A stretch of DNA of 64,000 bases from Eubacteriales bacterium (GCA_028705495.1 JAQWDK010000002.1:158942-222941), one strand, 5' to 3'. Positions 43,582-52,724 are shown, counted from the stretch's first letter. Program-made: numbers and translations. Notes: a model not told the origin generated them from the sequence alone.

Positions 43582-45801
43582 TTAATTAAATATTTTATCT
43601 ACCTCTACCGCAATATATCTGAACGGTTCGGTGCAACCTTCGGTAGTCGCGTCGATGGTGGTGAATATTGACAGCACAAAAGGTTCGGATGCATAAACAA
43701 TTGCGACATCGTGAAAACCAAAATTTAGTCCCTGGTTGCCGTACTTCTGAGCAACTTTATATTCGCTGAGTGCCTTCTCAATCTGTTCGCTGTATTCTGT
43801 TCTAAGCAGACAGTCTATAAGAAATTCAGCGTTTTCACCCCTGTATTCGTAAATCTCATAAAACATCTTGCCCATGTCTTCCGCTGTGCAGTAGCCGTAA
43901 CCATTGTTCGGTATCAGGCGAATCCCGTAGCCCTTTGAAGAGGCGTATTTATTGAATCCTTCTGTCCCGAAACGGTCTATAAGCATCTTATATGCGGTAT
44001 TGTCGCTTACTTCAAGGGATAGTCTGATTAACATACGAACGCTAAACTTTGTTCCGATAGGACTATCTTTCACAGTTCCCCCGCCGTCCCAGATCTGTTC
44101 CTTTTTTAGTTCAAGTTCCTCGTCAAGACTGAACTGCCCAGCATCCGCCATTCTTAGAAGATAAAGAGCATAAGGAGCTTTTATTGTACTGGCGCAGAGG
44201 AGATTTTGCTCTTTTCCTGCAGTATAATACGAACCGTCAGAGGACCTAAAGTAAACGCTGATTCTACCGTCTGATTCTATGTAATCAGTCAACTCTGCAA
44301 GTTTCGCAAGCTTTGTTTTATCTGTTATATTCGTCTCAAAGTTCAACTTTTTGCTACCCGGAGTAAGAAGTCCGTCCTCGCCAACCACGACATTTTCTGA
44401 AATGCTCTCGTAAAACTTAAGTAATGTTTCCAAGTCCTTGCCGCTTCCGCGAACAGACTTGAAACTGCTCTCCCTGCCCGGAATTATACGGTAAGAGGCA
44501 GAACCATCACCGCTTATTGTTATCTTGAGCATCCCTAATTCTTCGTTGCTTCCAGAGAACCAGAAGTTCCCGAGGCTGTAAATAATCGGCTTTCCTTTGT
44601 AATATTCCGCGCCTTGTAAGCAGTGGGTGTGCGAACCGACAACCGCGTCCGCTCCTGCATCTATGTACTCATATCCCTGGGCTTGTTGTATGGAGTTGAA
44701 CTTGTGAGCGAATTCATCGCCCCAATGAAGGTAGGCAATCACATAATCGGCATTTTCTTTTGCTTCTTCAATTGCCTTTTTCATAAGCTCTGTTTCATAA
44801 CATCTGAGAACACCCGGCACGCCTTCCTCTGCGGCTGGTGTACAGATATATTTTTCGGACCTGTTTCCAGCGACAAGAGCAATCTTTCGACCGTTTATTA
44901 TGTAGTAATGTGGCTTCATCGCCTCATCTAAATCCTTACCCGCACCGACATAAGGTATACCGGCAGCTTTAAGATGGTCTAAAGTATCAAGAAATGCTGT
45001 TTTACCGAAGTCATATACATGATTGTTGGCAAGAGATACGATATTAACACCCAATTCTTTATATAAATCGAGATTTTCAGGCTTTCCTCTGAGGGTGTAA
45101 AGCTTTCCGACCATCGCTTTTCCACGCTCGCTAATGGTAAACTCGTTGTTTACAGCAGTTATATCTGCTCCCTTCATCTCTGAAACAAATCCGGGGTCGA
45201 TAAGGTCCGTTATGCTCTTTTTATAATTTGTCAGATACTGCATAGTCGTCCAGTTGTCTGCAAGTCCTACATCACCACAGATGACTATAACCGTATCATC
45301 TCCGTTTTTGGAGTCTTTTTTTGTTATATTGTCAGTAAAAGCAGTGCTATCCGGGTCAAGCGCTTCGATATATTCATCATACAACACCTTCCCAGACATT
45401 CCAGTCAGCTCATAAAGAAAATCATAATCATAACTGCCGTTTTCTAATTCATTCGTGATTTTTTCCAACACATCAACACCGAAGTTATCATAAATCCATT
45501 CTGAAAAGTCGACATCAAACTTCTCCGACATAAAAGCGTCGAGTAGTGTCCTACTTTTATCAATCCTTACAAAAAAGTCTTCAGCAGTAGGTATAGGAAT
45601 AGGCTCTGAGCTCTCACCCTCTGATGCAGAAGGTGATTCAGCTGAAACTTCTATAGAGTTTTCAACACTTTCGAAAAATGAAACGAGTTCTGAGCCTTCC
45701 CCACCGGTTCCAATGCTTTCATCTTGGGGTATATTTGCAATACAAGAGGTTGCAAAAAGAATTATTATAATATAAACGAAAATCGTCTTTAAAAACCGCA
45801 T
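43582..45801 (-). CDS. Lipoprotein fusing a CapA-type phosphoesterase with a serine beta-lactamase-like domain
   Basis: A 739-residue lipoprotein (lipobox T-S-C, Cys20). After a Ser/Glu-rich linker and a helical region, a CapA/PgsA-like domain (about 168-445) shows CGDVGL, NNEFT, ANNHVYDFG, LHWGDE and GSHTHCLQG, the metal-site set of the family used in poly-glutamate capsule formation and related processes. A class A beta-lactamase-like domain follows (about 508-739) with active-site STIK (538-541), SDN (599-601) and a KYG near 700. It could act on wall or capsule peptide bonds. A family A leader precedes it. Confidence 0.85.
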   Translation of the reverse strand: MRFLKTIFVYIIIILFATSCIANIPQDESIGTGGEGSELVSFFESVENSIEVSAESPSASEGESSEPIPIPTAEDFFVRIDKSRTLLDAFMSEKFDVDFSEWIYDNFGVDVLEKITNELENGSYDYDFLYELTGMSGKVLYDEYIEALDPDSTAFTDNITKKDSKNGDDTVIVICGDVGLADNWTTMQYLTNYKKSITDLIDPGFVSEMKGADITAVNNEFTISERGKAMVGKLYTLRGKPENLDLYKELGVNIVSLANNHVYDFGKTAFLDTLDHLKAAGIPYVGAGKDLDEAMKPHYYIINGRKIALVAGNRSEKYICTPAAEEGVPGVLRCYETELMKKAIEEAKENADYVIAYLHWGDEFAHKFNSIQQAQGYEYIDAGADAVVGSHTHCLQGAEYYKGKPIIYSLGNFWFSGSNEELGMLKITISGDGSASYRIIPGRESSFKSVRGSGKDLETLLKFYESISENVVVGEDGLLTPGSKKLNFETNITDKTKLAKLAELTDYIESDGRISVYFRSSDGSYYTAGKEQNLLCASTIKAPYALYLLRMADAGQFSLDEELELKKEQIWDGGGTVKDSPIGTKFSVRMLIRLSLEVSDNTAYKMLIDRFGTEGFNKYASSKGYGIRLIPNNGYGYCTAEDMGKMFYEIYEYRGENAEFLIDCLLRTEYSEQIEKALSEYKVAQKYGNQGLNFGFHDVAIVYASEPFVLSIFTTIDATTEGCTEPFRYIAVEVDKIFN

Positions 45802-45886
45802 TTTTATATCCGTTCTGCCGCAAAGCGGCTTATCAATTATATAGCTGAATATGCTGTAGTTATGTTTTATCTGAATTAAATTTCAC
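45802..45886 (-). promoter_or_regulatory. Family A leader element before the CapA fusion gene, overlapping the end of udp
   Basis: The minus strand reads GTGAAATTTAATTCAGATAA, then ACTACAGCATATTCAGC, the hairpin GCCGCTTTGCGGC (45817-45829) and AGAACGGATATAAAA before ATG. The first 27 nt are also the last nine codons of the upstream phosphorylase gene. Confidence 0.7.
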
Positions 45887-46648
45887 GCTACTTATATTCT
45901 TTTTTATCATCATCTTAACCGCTTCAACTGCTGTTTTAATAGCGGCAGACTGATCATCATATTGGAGGTCGACAATTCCCTTATCTGCTCTCTCCTGATT
46001 CCAAAGGGTATAAAACACCGCACCGCAGCGCACTCCTAAAGATGCTCCTACTGTGAATAGAGCAGCCGATTCCATCTCACTTGCAAGAACACCGAGTCTT
46101 TTCCAAGCTTCCCATTTGTTCAAAAGCTCATTTGAGATAGGCATTCTATCAGCTTCGTGCTGTCCATAAAACGAATCCTTACTTTGAACGACACCGACAT
46201 GATAAGGTAGTCCAAGAAGCTTTGCAGCATCCGCAAGTTCTCTTGTTACAGTAAAGTCAGCTACTGCCGGGTATTCTACAGGTGCGTATTCGCGGCTTGT
46301 GCCTTCTTGCCTTACTGAAGCGGACGCGATTACACAGTCCCCAGACTTGACCTTCATTGAAATACCACCGCAAGTGCCAACTCTGACAAATGTGTCAGCT
46401 CCTGCAGCAGTGAGTTCCTCTATCGCAATAGCAGCAGATGGACCGCCAATACCTGTTGAGCAGACAGTGACAAGCTCACCGCAGAGCTTGCCTTTATAAA
46501 TTGTAAACTCCCTGTTCGTGCCAACAAAAACGCTCTCATCAAGGTATGCTGCAATCTTTTCGCAGCGAGCCGGATCGCCCGGTAGAATGCAGTATTTGCC
46601 TATGTCGTTATTGTCGCATTTGATGTGCCTAAAGGATTTTTCTTTCAT
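45860..46648 (-). CDS. udp: Nucleoside phosphorylase (uridine phosphorylase type)
   Basis: Cleaves nucleosides with phosphate to base and ribose 1-phosphate. The 262-residue protein has GDPARCEKIA (about 19-28), STGIGGPSAAIAIEEL (about 69-84), RVGTCGG and the EMESAA segment (about 198-203) typical of the hexameric NP-I family. The pattern fits uridine phosphorylase, but purine activity is not ruled out. The start is ATG at 46648 after ATGGAGAAATCAAA; an earlier in-frame ATG would run through the proA terminator. Its last nine codons coincide with the 5' end of a family A element. Confidence 0.88.
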   Translation of the reverse strand: MKEKSFRHIKCDNNDIGKYCILPGDPARCEKIAAYLDESVFVGTNREFTIYKGKLCGELVTVCSTGIGGPSAAIAIEELTAAGADTFVRVGTCGGISMKVKSGDCVIASASVRQEGTSREYAPVEYPAVADFTVTRELADAAKLLGLPYHVGVVQSKDSFYGQHEADRMPISNELLNKWEAWKRLGVLASEMESAALFTVGASLGVRCGAVFYTLWNQERADKGIVDLQYDDQSAAIKTAVEAVKMMIKKNISSVKFNSDKT

Positions 46649-46669
46649 TTTGATTTCTCCATAAACTAA

Positions 46670-46721
46670 AACGGCAGATGGAATCATCTCACCCATAAAT
46701 GAGTTTGACCCGTCTGCCGTT
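46670..46721 (-). terminator. Long hairpin between proA and udp
   Basis: AACGGCAGA pairs with TCTGCCGTT over a 30-base interior that itself contains CTCA/TGAG pairing. On the minus strand it is followed by TTAGTTT, so it may partly terminate proA transcripts or process the udp message. Confidence 0.6.
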
Positions 46722-46727
46722 AAAACA

Positions 46728-47972
46728 TTATCTTATTTGTCCGTCGCCATCGATTAGATATTTAACGGTTGTCAGAGCATCAAGCCCCATAGGTCCTCTT
46801 GCGTGGAATTTTTGAGTTGAAATTCCGATTTCAGCGCCGAAACCAAACTCTTCACCGTCCGTAAACCTTGTGGATGCGTTTACATAGACAGCGGCTGCAT
46901 CTACATTTGTTTTAAAATACTCCGCTGAATTAAGGTTTTTTGTTATTATTGATTCACTGTGCTTTGTGTTATGTTTGTTGATGTGGTCAACCGCTTCAGC
47001 TACATTATCTACGACCCTGACTGCAAGGATATAATCATTGTACTCGTTGAACCAGTCCTCTTCTGTTGCAGCATTTATGCCGGTAAGAATCTTTCTTGCC
47101 CTCTCACATCCGCGTAGTTCAACACCGGGCATCGCTTTTTTAAGTTCAGGTAAAAACTTATCGGCCATATCTGTATGAACAAGAAGCGTTTCTGCGGCAT
47201 TACAAACGGAAGGACGCTGTGTCTTTGCGTTATTTGTTATGGAAAGCGCCATATCGATATCAGCATCATAGTCGACATATATATGACAGTTGCCCGCACC
47301 TGTTTCAATTACCGGAACTGTTGCATTATCAACAACGCTTCTGATGAGCGAGTGTCCGCCACGGGGGATGAGTAAATCAACATAACCGTTTAACTTCATT
47401 AGCTCTGTCGCTGATTCTCGTGAAACATCTTCTACTATCTGGATGCATTCACCGTCAAGTCCGAGTGATGAAACTGCTTCTCTAAGGAGTCCTGCAATAA
47501 CGATATTTGAATCTATTGCGGAACTTCCACCTCTGAGGAGAACAGCGTTTCCTGATTTAATACACAGCGCTGCCGCATCGCAAGTCACATTCGGGCGCGC
47601 TTCGTAAATCATTGCAATTATGCCAATCGGAACCTTAATGCGCCTTATTGTAAGTCCATTCGGTCTGTTCCAGACTTCACCACCACCTAATGGGTCAGGC
47701 AATGCCGCAACTTTTCTGAGTGAGTTAGCAATTGCACCAATTCTAGTTTCAGTAAGCCTAAGCCTGTCGACCATTGATTCTCTCATACCTTCAGCTTCGG
47801 CTCTTTGAATATCTTTATTATTCCCTTCAAGAATAGCAAAGGAATTCTTCACGAGAATATCGGCCATAGCTAAAACAGCTGCGTTTCGTTGTTCACCCTT
47901 TGATGAGGAAAGAACAGTGAAAGCTTTTTTTGCTGCTTTGCATTTTTGTATAAGTACATCCTTCGCATTCAT
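46728..47972 (-). CDS. proA: Glutamate-5-semialdehyde dehydrogenase (gamma-glutamyl phosphate reductase)
   Basis: Second step of proline synthesis: NADPH-dependent reduction of gamma-glutamyl phosphate. The 414-residue protein carries PIGIIAMIYEARPNVT (about 115-130), the catalytic cysteine in RPSVCNAAETLLVH (about 254-267) and the C-terminal RGPMGLDALTTVKY. It is 23 bases after proB, in the order ridA-proB-proA-udp. Confidence 0.97.
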   Translation of the reverse strand: MNAKDVLIQKCKAAKKAFTVLSSSKGEQRNAAVLAMADILVKNSFAILEGNNKDIQRAEAEGMRESMVDRLRLTETRIGAIANSLRKVAALPDPLGGGEVWNRPNGLTIRRIKVPIGIIAMIYEARPNVTCDAAALCIKSGNAVLLRGGSSAIDSNIVIAGLLREAVSSLGLDGECIQIVEDVSRESATELMKLNGYVDLLIPRGGHSLIRSVVDNATVPVIETGAGNCHIYVDYDADIDMALSITNNAKTQRPSVCNAAETLLVHTDMADKFLPELKKAMPGVELRGCERARKILTGINAATEEDWFNEYNDYILAVRVVDNVAEAVDHINKHNTKHSESIITKNLNSAEYFKTNVDAAAVYVNASTRFTDGEEFGFGAEIGISTQKFHARGPMGLDALTTVKYLIDGDGQIR

Positions 47973-47995
47973 ATGCTTAGTCCTCCTTGCCGAGT

Positions 47996-48811
47996 TTAGA
48001 ATATATAAAAATTACGTCTTACCCCACAGCATCCGGGTTCAAATACAGTTCCGGAACATCCACCTTCAAAGACATCATACAGTACCTTGATATTCGAGCC
48101 GTTGACAATCAGCATGGGTATGCCCGCTTCTCCTGCCATTTTTGCAGCTTGGAGCTTTGCCTGCATACCACCCGTACCTCTACCGGTTCCGGCACCGCTA
48201 GCCATCGCTTCAATTTCCGGTGTTATGTCCTGAACATGCTCGATAAGCTTTGCGTTGGGGTTTTTTCTCGGATCTTCTGTAAACAGTCCGTCTATATCGG
48301 ATATATTAATAAGTAGTTCAGCTTCACAAAGCCTTGCAACTATTGCAGCAAGAGTATCGTTACCGCCGAAATTTATCCCCTCGGATGAAATAGTATCATT
48401 TTCGTTTACGATCGGAATACAACCAGTATCAAGCAGTACGTTAAAGGTGTTTATTGCATTTGTTTTGCGGACATCGTCCTCGACAACATCCTTTGTCAAA
48501 AGTATTTGCGCCACCTTATGTCCGTAGGTTGCAAACAACGAGCTATACATCGACATAAGCTCGCACTGTCCGACAGCTGCTGCGGCTTGTTTTTCCTCTG
48601 TTTTAATTTTATGTGTCGGGAAGCTCATTTTTGCGAATCCCGCAGCGACTGAACCGCTTGAAACAAGCACAATTCTTTTACCGCTGTTTTTTAAGTCTGC
48701 GATACATTTAACAAGATCCTCAAGTTTACGAAGGTTGAGCATTCCTGTCGAATAGGTGAGTGTTGAAGAACCGACTTTGATAACAACACAGTTTGCATTG
48801 AAAACTAACAT
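47996..48811 (-). CDS. proB: Glutamate 5-kinase
   Basis: First step of proline synthesis: phosphorylation of the gamma-carboxylate of glutamate. The amino-acid kinase fold is seen in VIKVGSSTLT (about 9-18), VLVSSGSVAAG (about 48-58), IPIVNENDTIS (about 132-142) and GTGRGTGGMQAKLQAA (about 208-223). At 271 aa it lacks the C-terminal PUA domain of longer forms. The proB-proA pair is adjacent, with ridA 30 bases upstream. Confidence 0.96.
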   Translation of the reverse strand: MLVFNANCVVIKVGSSTLTYSTGMLNLRKLEDLVKCIADLKNSGKRIVLVSSGSVAAGFAKMSFPTHKIKTEEKQAAAAVGQCELMSMYSSLFATYGHKVAQILLTKDVVEDDVRKTNAINTFNVLLDTGCIPIVNENDTISSEGINFGGNDTLAAIVARLCEAELLINISDIDGLFTEDPRKNPNAKLIEHVQDITPEIEAMASGAGTGRGTGGMQAKLQAAKMAGEAGIPMLIVNGSNIKVLYDVFEGGCSGTVFEPGCCGVRRNFYIF

Positions 48812-48841
48812 ACTTGTATAATAACCTTACTTTCCATTTTT

Positions 48842-49225
48842 TTATTTTCTTTTTTCAGCAATAAGCTCAATTTCTATTTTTGCTCCGAGTGGAAGTGCTG
48901 AAACTTCTACTGTTGACCTTGCTGGGTATGGTGACGAAAACATTGTTTTGTAAATCTCGTTCATCGCTGAAAAATCATTCATATCAGTTAAAAAAACATT
49001 TACCTTTATAACGTTTTCAAGAGTAAGTCCAGCTTCTTTTAAAACTGTTTTTAAGTTATTAAAACATTGAATTGTTTGTTTTTTGATATCCCCTTCTACT
49101 AATTTACCCGTTGCGGGATCAAGTGGTGTCTGCCCTGACAGGAATACAAGACCGCCACTTTCTACCGCATGCGAATACGGTCCAGCTGACGGGAGGTTAT
49201 TTGCTGTAATTGCTTTGCGAGTCAT
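48842..49225 (-). CDS. RidA family enamine/imine deaminase
   Basis: RidA proteins hydrolyse reactive 2-aminoacrylate and other enamines. The 127-residue protein has SAGPYSHAVESGGLVFLSGQ (about 13-32) and the conserved arginine in YPARSTVEVSALP (about 98-110). It is the first gene of a unit with proB, proA and udp. Pairing with amino-acid genes is common. Confidence 0.95.
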   Translation of the reverse strand: MTRKAITANNLPSAGPYSHAVESGGLVFLSGQTPLDPATGKLVEGDIKKQTIQCFNNLKTVLKEAGLTLENVIKVNVFLTDMNDFSAMNEIYKTMFSSPYPARSTVEVSALPLGAKIEIELIAEKRK

Positions 49226-49356
49226 AGTTTGTCTCCGGTTTTTATTTCGAAAAAATTGACAAGTATTAAAAAAAATACCCAGATAATAATAATGTTGTAT
49301 CTTTATCTGAAGATATATCTTTCGGAAAAGAAAATTAGAAAGGTATGGTCACAATA

Positions 49357-49965
49357 ATGAAAACTAAAAAAATAATAGCCGCGCTATTCCTTGCATGTTT
49401 AATGGCTGTAGTGACTGTCAGCGCTGAAACTGTCAAGCACACTGTTATCAAAGGTGAATCGATGTGGCTGATTGCGAAGAAATATCAAGTCGGGCTCGAC
49501 GAGATTATAAACGCAAATCCTCAAGTCAAAAACCCCAATCTGATTTACCCTAACCAGATTCTTTATATACCTCTCGCAGATCAAGCTGTCAACAGCTATG
49601 TAAAAGAAGTTATAAGGCTCACTAACGTAGAAAGAGCGAAATATGGTCTTAGAGCATTAAGCGAGGATTGGGAACTATCAAGGGTGGCGCAGTATAAGTC
49701 ACAGGATATGAGGAATAAGAGATATTTCTCCCACACAAGCCCAACTTATGGTTCGCCGTTTGATATGATGAGGAGCTTCGGAATTAGCTTCAGGTCCGCC
49801 GGTGAAAATATTGCGATGGGTTATTCAACGCCTGCACAGGTCGTTAACGGCTGGATGAACTCTCCCGGACACCGTGCAAATATACTGAACGCATCCTTTA
49901 CTCATATAGGCATCGGTTATGTGGCGGATGGAAACTACTGGACACAGATGTTTATAGGTAAATAA
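49357..49965 (+). CDS. Secreted LysM-CAP domain protein (YkwD-like)
   Basis: The 202-residue protein has a signal peptide (about 1-23), one LysM peptidoglycan-binding domain (about 27-72, with VIKGESMWLIAKKYQVGLDE) and a CAP/SCP domain (about 80-202) with SHTSP, SAGENIAMGYSTP and NSPGHRANILNASFTHIGIG. Such proteins act at the cell wall or spore surface; function is not settled. The start is ATG at 49357 after AGAAAGGTATGGTCA; an ATG at 49345 lies in that site. Divergent from ridA. Confidence 0.92.
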   Translation: MKTKKIIAALFLACLMAVVTVSAETVKHTVIKGESMWLIAKKYQVGLDEIINANPQVKNPNLIYPNQILYIPLADQAVNSYVKEVIRLTNVERAKYGLRALSEDWELSRVAQYKSQDMRNKRYFSHTSPTYGSPFDMMRSFGISFRSAGENIAMGYSTPAQVVNGWMNSPGHRANILNASFTHIGIGYVADGNYWTQMFIGK

Positions 49966-49984
49966 TCAAAAGTTTTGGTTCGAT

Positions 49985-50011
49985 AAAAACCGGAGGGGAC
50001 TCCGGTTTTTT
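49985..50011 (+). terminator. Terminator after the LysM-CAP gene
   Basis: AAAAACCGGAG pairs with CTCCGGTTTTT around GGGA, followed by T. Confidence 0.9.
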
Positions 50012-50102
50012 ACTGTTTTCTTTTGTATATTCTAACAGACGGAGCATTTTGTGTCAATAGTGGTTTTAACAGATGAATATGTGAAATTTGTCGTAAAAGG
50101 TA

Positions 50103-50131
50103 TTTACATAATGCATTATGCATGTTATAAT
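50103..50131 (+). promoter_or_regulatory. Promoter with palindromic spacer before the repeat-protein/SpoIID unit
   Basis: TTTACA (50103-50108) and TATAAT (50126-50131) are 17 bases apart. The spacer contains a perfect 14-bp palindrome CATAATGCATTATG (50107-50120), placed where a repressor would block polymerase. That a regulator binds there is inference. Confidence 0.6.
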
Positions 50132-50190
50132 TACCGTGTATATAATCAAACGAAACAAAAAGCTTTTTTATTATTTTGAGGAAATTAAAA

Positions 50191-51237
50191 ATGAAAATAT
50201 TCGGTACATATTTGAAAAACCAACATAACAAGGAAAAAAAGGTTTCAAAAATGAAACGGCTTTTTATTATATCTGCCGCTTCTGTTATTTCCGTCTCAAT
50301 GGCTGCTGTCTATGTTACCGCGGCTTATGACCCCGGCACTGATCCTTTGGTAACGGTTAGTTATTTGAATGCCGAAAAAACAAAAATCAAAAACGAGGTT
50401 GAACTGAGCATACTCTCAAAACTCGGGTTTTCGAGTTTTACCGAAATGAAGAACGCCATCGGTTCCGGCGGTGGTTCTGGTGGCACGGTGGATACTGCAG
50501 CAATTGTAGCACAAGCTAAAAACAGCGTCGTTACGGAACTCGGATTCAATTCATACGCAGATCTCAAAAAATCAATTCTTACCGTTTCAAACTCAGAGAG
50601 GGACAAGCTCAATACATATATTCAAAACTCTGTTCTCTCACAACTTGGTTTTAACTCTATGGCTTCTCTTAAAGCAAAGATAAACCAAAATTACACCCTA
50701 TCCGATTCCGATTATACGCTCATTGTAAGTAAAGTCAAGTCAGAACTGCTTAAAGAGCTCGGTTATGCGAGCTTTGAGTCACTGAAAAAAGATATATCTA
50801 AAGACATTAATGGCGTTGGTACAACTCCTGCTGATGCGGTCGCTTATTTCTTAAAGCAGCTTGGATATGATTCTATAGAAGAACTTCAAGATGATATAAA
50901 AAAGAACAGTGAATCATCAACTCCCGATACCTCCGATCCTGTTGTTATCCCTCAGCCAACTGGTGGCGAATACAAGACAGTAACACTTCGCCGCGGTGAA
51001 ACACTGATGGTCGAGAACAACTGCGAAGCTGTACTTGCGAGCGGTATTATGGGCGTTACTGGCAATTATTCAAGCGGTGGTATCGCAGATATAACAGCAG
51101 GCGCTATAAAAGAGTACAACGACCTCCTTGATGTCGGTCACTCATATCTGATACCAAAACCTGAAAATTCTTATGCTTTGATTTGCGTTTCCTCCGAAGC
51201 GGTTATTTTTGTGAGGGGTGAATATGAAATCAACTAA
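50191..51237 (+). CDS. Exported protein with five LGF-x-S helical repeats
   Basis: I do not recognise a family. The 348-residue protein has a hydrophobic signal-like segment (about 22-46), then five spaced copies of a helix-turn repeat: SILSKLGFSSFTEMKNAI, SVVTELGFNSYADLKKSI, SVLSQLGFNSMASLKAKI, ELLKELGYASFESLKKDI and YFLKQLGYDSIEELQDDI. A proline-rich linker and a beta-rich C-terminal domain (about 265-348) follow. Two starts are possible: 50191 (GAGG upstream) or 50251 (AAAAGG upstream, gives a standard signal peptide MKRLFIISAASV). It overlaps the SpoIID-like gene by 14 bases, so they are co-expressed. Confidence 0.7.
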   Translation: MKIFGTYLKNQHNKEKKVSKMKRLFIISAASVISVSMAAVYVTAAYDPGTDPLVTVSYLNAEKTKIKNEVELSILSKLGFSSFTEMKNAIGSGGGSGGTVDTAAIVAQAKNSVVTELGFNSYADLKKSILTVSNSERDKLNTYIQNSVLSQLGFNSMASLKAKINQNYTLSDSDYTLIVSKVKSELLKELGYASFESLKKDISKDINGVGTTPADAVAYFLKQLGYDSIEELQDDIKKNSESSTPDTSDPVVIPQPTGGEYKTVTLRRGETLMVENNCEAVLASGIMGVTGNYSSGGIADITAGAIKEYNDLLDVGHSYLIPKPENSYALICVSSEAVIFVRGEYEIN

Positions 51238-52702
51238 AAGACTTGTAGCAGGACGAAAACCCCGACTCAGTCTAAAACGTGTTATCGCTACTTTTCTGAT
51301 ATTCGCACTCGCTTATATACCTCTTGTTTCAATGCTTGGCACAAATACCTCTGCTGCTACATACGATAACAATCAAATTATTTGTGTCGGACTTTATTAT
51401 GGCTCCAGTGCGCTGTCAACTATAAATGTAGCAGGTGGTACAATAAATATTGGTTCATCTTCAACCACTTTCTCCGCTTCTTCCCAAGCTCTTGAAGTCG
51501 GTTACAGTGATGGAAGTACTTTTACTAAGCTTGGCAATGCATCAAGTTCTACACTTAATTTTGGCTCATTAAATAATTTTGCAGCCATTGGTATGAGCGT
51601 CAAAGCTTATAACAACGAGAATGCATCTGTAGGTAAAACTTTTGCTCTGCGTTTTCCTGATGGTGCAATAAGAATCAATGCTAAAAATTTTTATACTGGA
51701 TTTCTTGAAATCCGCACAACTTCCTCAGGTTTTCTTGAAATTATTAATGTCCTCTCCCTCGACGAATATCTAAAAGGTGTAATCCCTTATGAGATGAGTA
51801 CCAGCTTTCCCGTTGAATCCCTCAAAGCGCAAGCGATAGCTGCAAGGTCATGGACATTTTGCAATTTAACAAGAAAGCATAAATCAAACGGTTTTAACCT
51901 CTGTTCTAAACCAGATTGTCAAGCTTATCTTGGCGGTGCAAGAAGAACAACAAAAACCGACAATGCTGTTGACATTACAAGCGGTCTTGTTATGTCATAC
52001 AACGGTAAAATCGCCGAAGGTCTTTACTTCTCCTCAAGCGGCGGTTCTACTGTAAGCGCTCACAACTTCTGGGGCGGCACCTACACTCCATATCTTACAG
52101 CTGTTAGAGTACCTGAAGAAACAGGCTACATGTCTTGGAACTTTACAATATCGATGAATGAGCTGAGTACATATCTTAAAGCTCGTACAGAATTTTCATC
52201 ACTTAATGGTACTATAAAATCATTTGAAATAACATCTGTTGAGCAAAATTCGGACCATGTTCTCGCACTCAAGGCGACCGACTCCGCAGGAAAATCCGTC
52301 ACTATTTCAGGTGGTCTTAAGGTTTATTCTATAATTGCTTTTCTTGGTAGAGAGAAAGGAAAACCCAACACAAGCACAAATTTTAATTTTAGTTATGCAT
52401 ATAGTATGAATATCGCAGGTTATGGCGAAACAGCTTATTCCGGAAACATCGCTGTCGCAACTGCTGACGGTACACAGTCTTATACAGGTGCCCCTTCTGA
52501 GCTGAAGGTTGCCACAGCAACCGGTGTCGAATCCTCAGGGATGGAGGCAAATTCACTTGTTGTAAACGGCAAAGGTTGGGGTCACGGTGTCGGTATGAGC
52601 CAGATGGGAGCAAAATCCCTTGCTGAAAAAGGCTATGATTATGAGTACATCCTAAAACGATTCTACACCGGAATCGAGATAAGTAAGCTGTCTGACCTGT
52701 AA
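51224..52702 (+). CDS. SpoIID/LytB domain protein
   Basis: SpoIID is a lytic transglycosylase that cuts glycan strands stripped of stem peptides. The 492-residue protein has an N-terminal membrane segment (about 15-38), then the SpoIID domain with LSLDEYLKGVIPYEMSTSFP and ESLKAQAIAARSW (about 173-207; the E of IPYEM is the likely catalytic acid) and the C-terminal GWGHGVGMSQMGAKSLAEKG (about 449-468). It is not in a spoIID-spoIIQ context, so it is probably a paralogue with a wall role. The start is ATG at 51224 after GGGGTGAAT, inside the end of the repeat-protein gene. Confidence 0.9.
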   Translation: MKSTKRLVAGRKPRLSLKRVIATFLIFALAYIPLVSMLGTNTSAATYDNNQIICVGLYYGSSALSTINVAGGTINIGSSSTTFSASSQALEVGYSDGSTFTKLGNASSSTLNFGSLNNFAAIGMSVKAYNNENASVGKTFALRFPDGAIRINAKNFYTGFLEIRTTSSGFLEIINVLSLDEYLKGVIPYEMSTSFPVESLKAQAIAARSWTFCNLTRKHKSNGFNLCSKPDCQAYLGGARRTTKTDNAVDITSGLVMSYNGKIAEGLYFSSSGGSTVSAHNFWGGTYTPYLTAVRVPEETGYMSWNFTISMNELSTYLKARTEFSSLNGTIKSFEITSVEQNSDHVLALKATDSAGKSVTISGGLKVYSIIAFLGREKGKPNTSTNFNFSYAYSMNIAGYGETAYSGNIAVATADGTQSYTGAPSELKVATATGVESSGMEANSLVVNGKGWGHGVGMSQMGAKSLAEKGYDYEYILKRFYTGIEISKLSDL

Positions 52703-52724
52703 CAACAAAAAGGACTACAAAACG

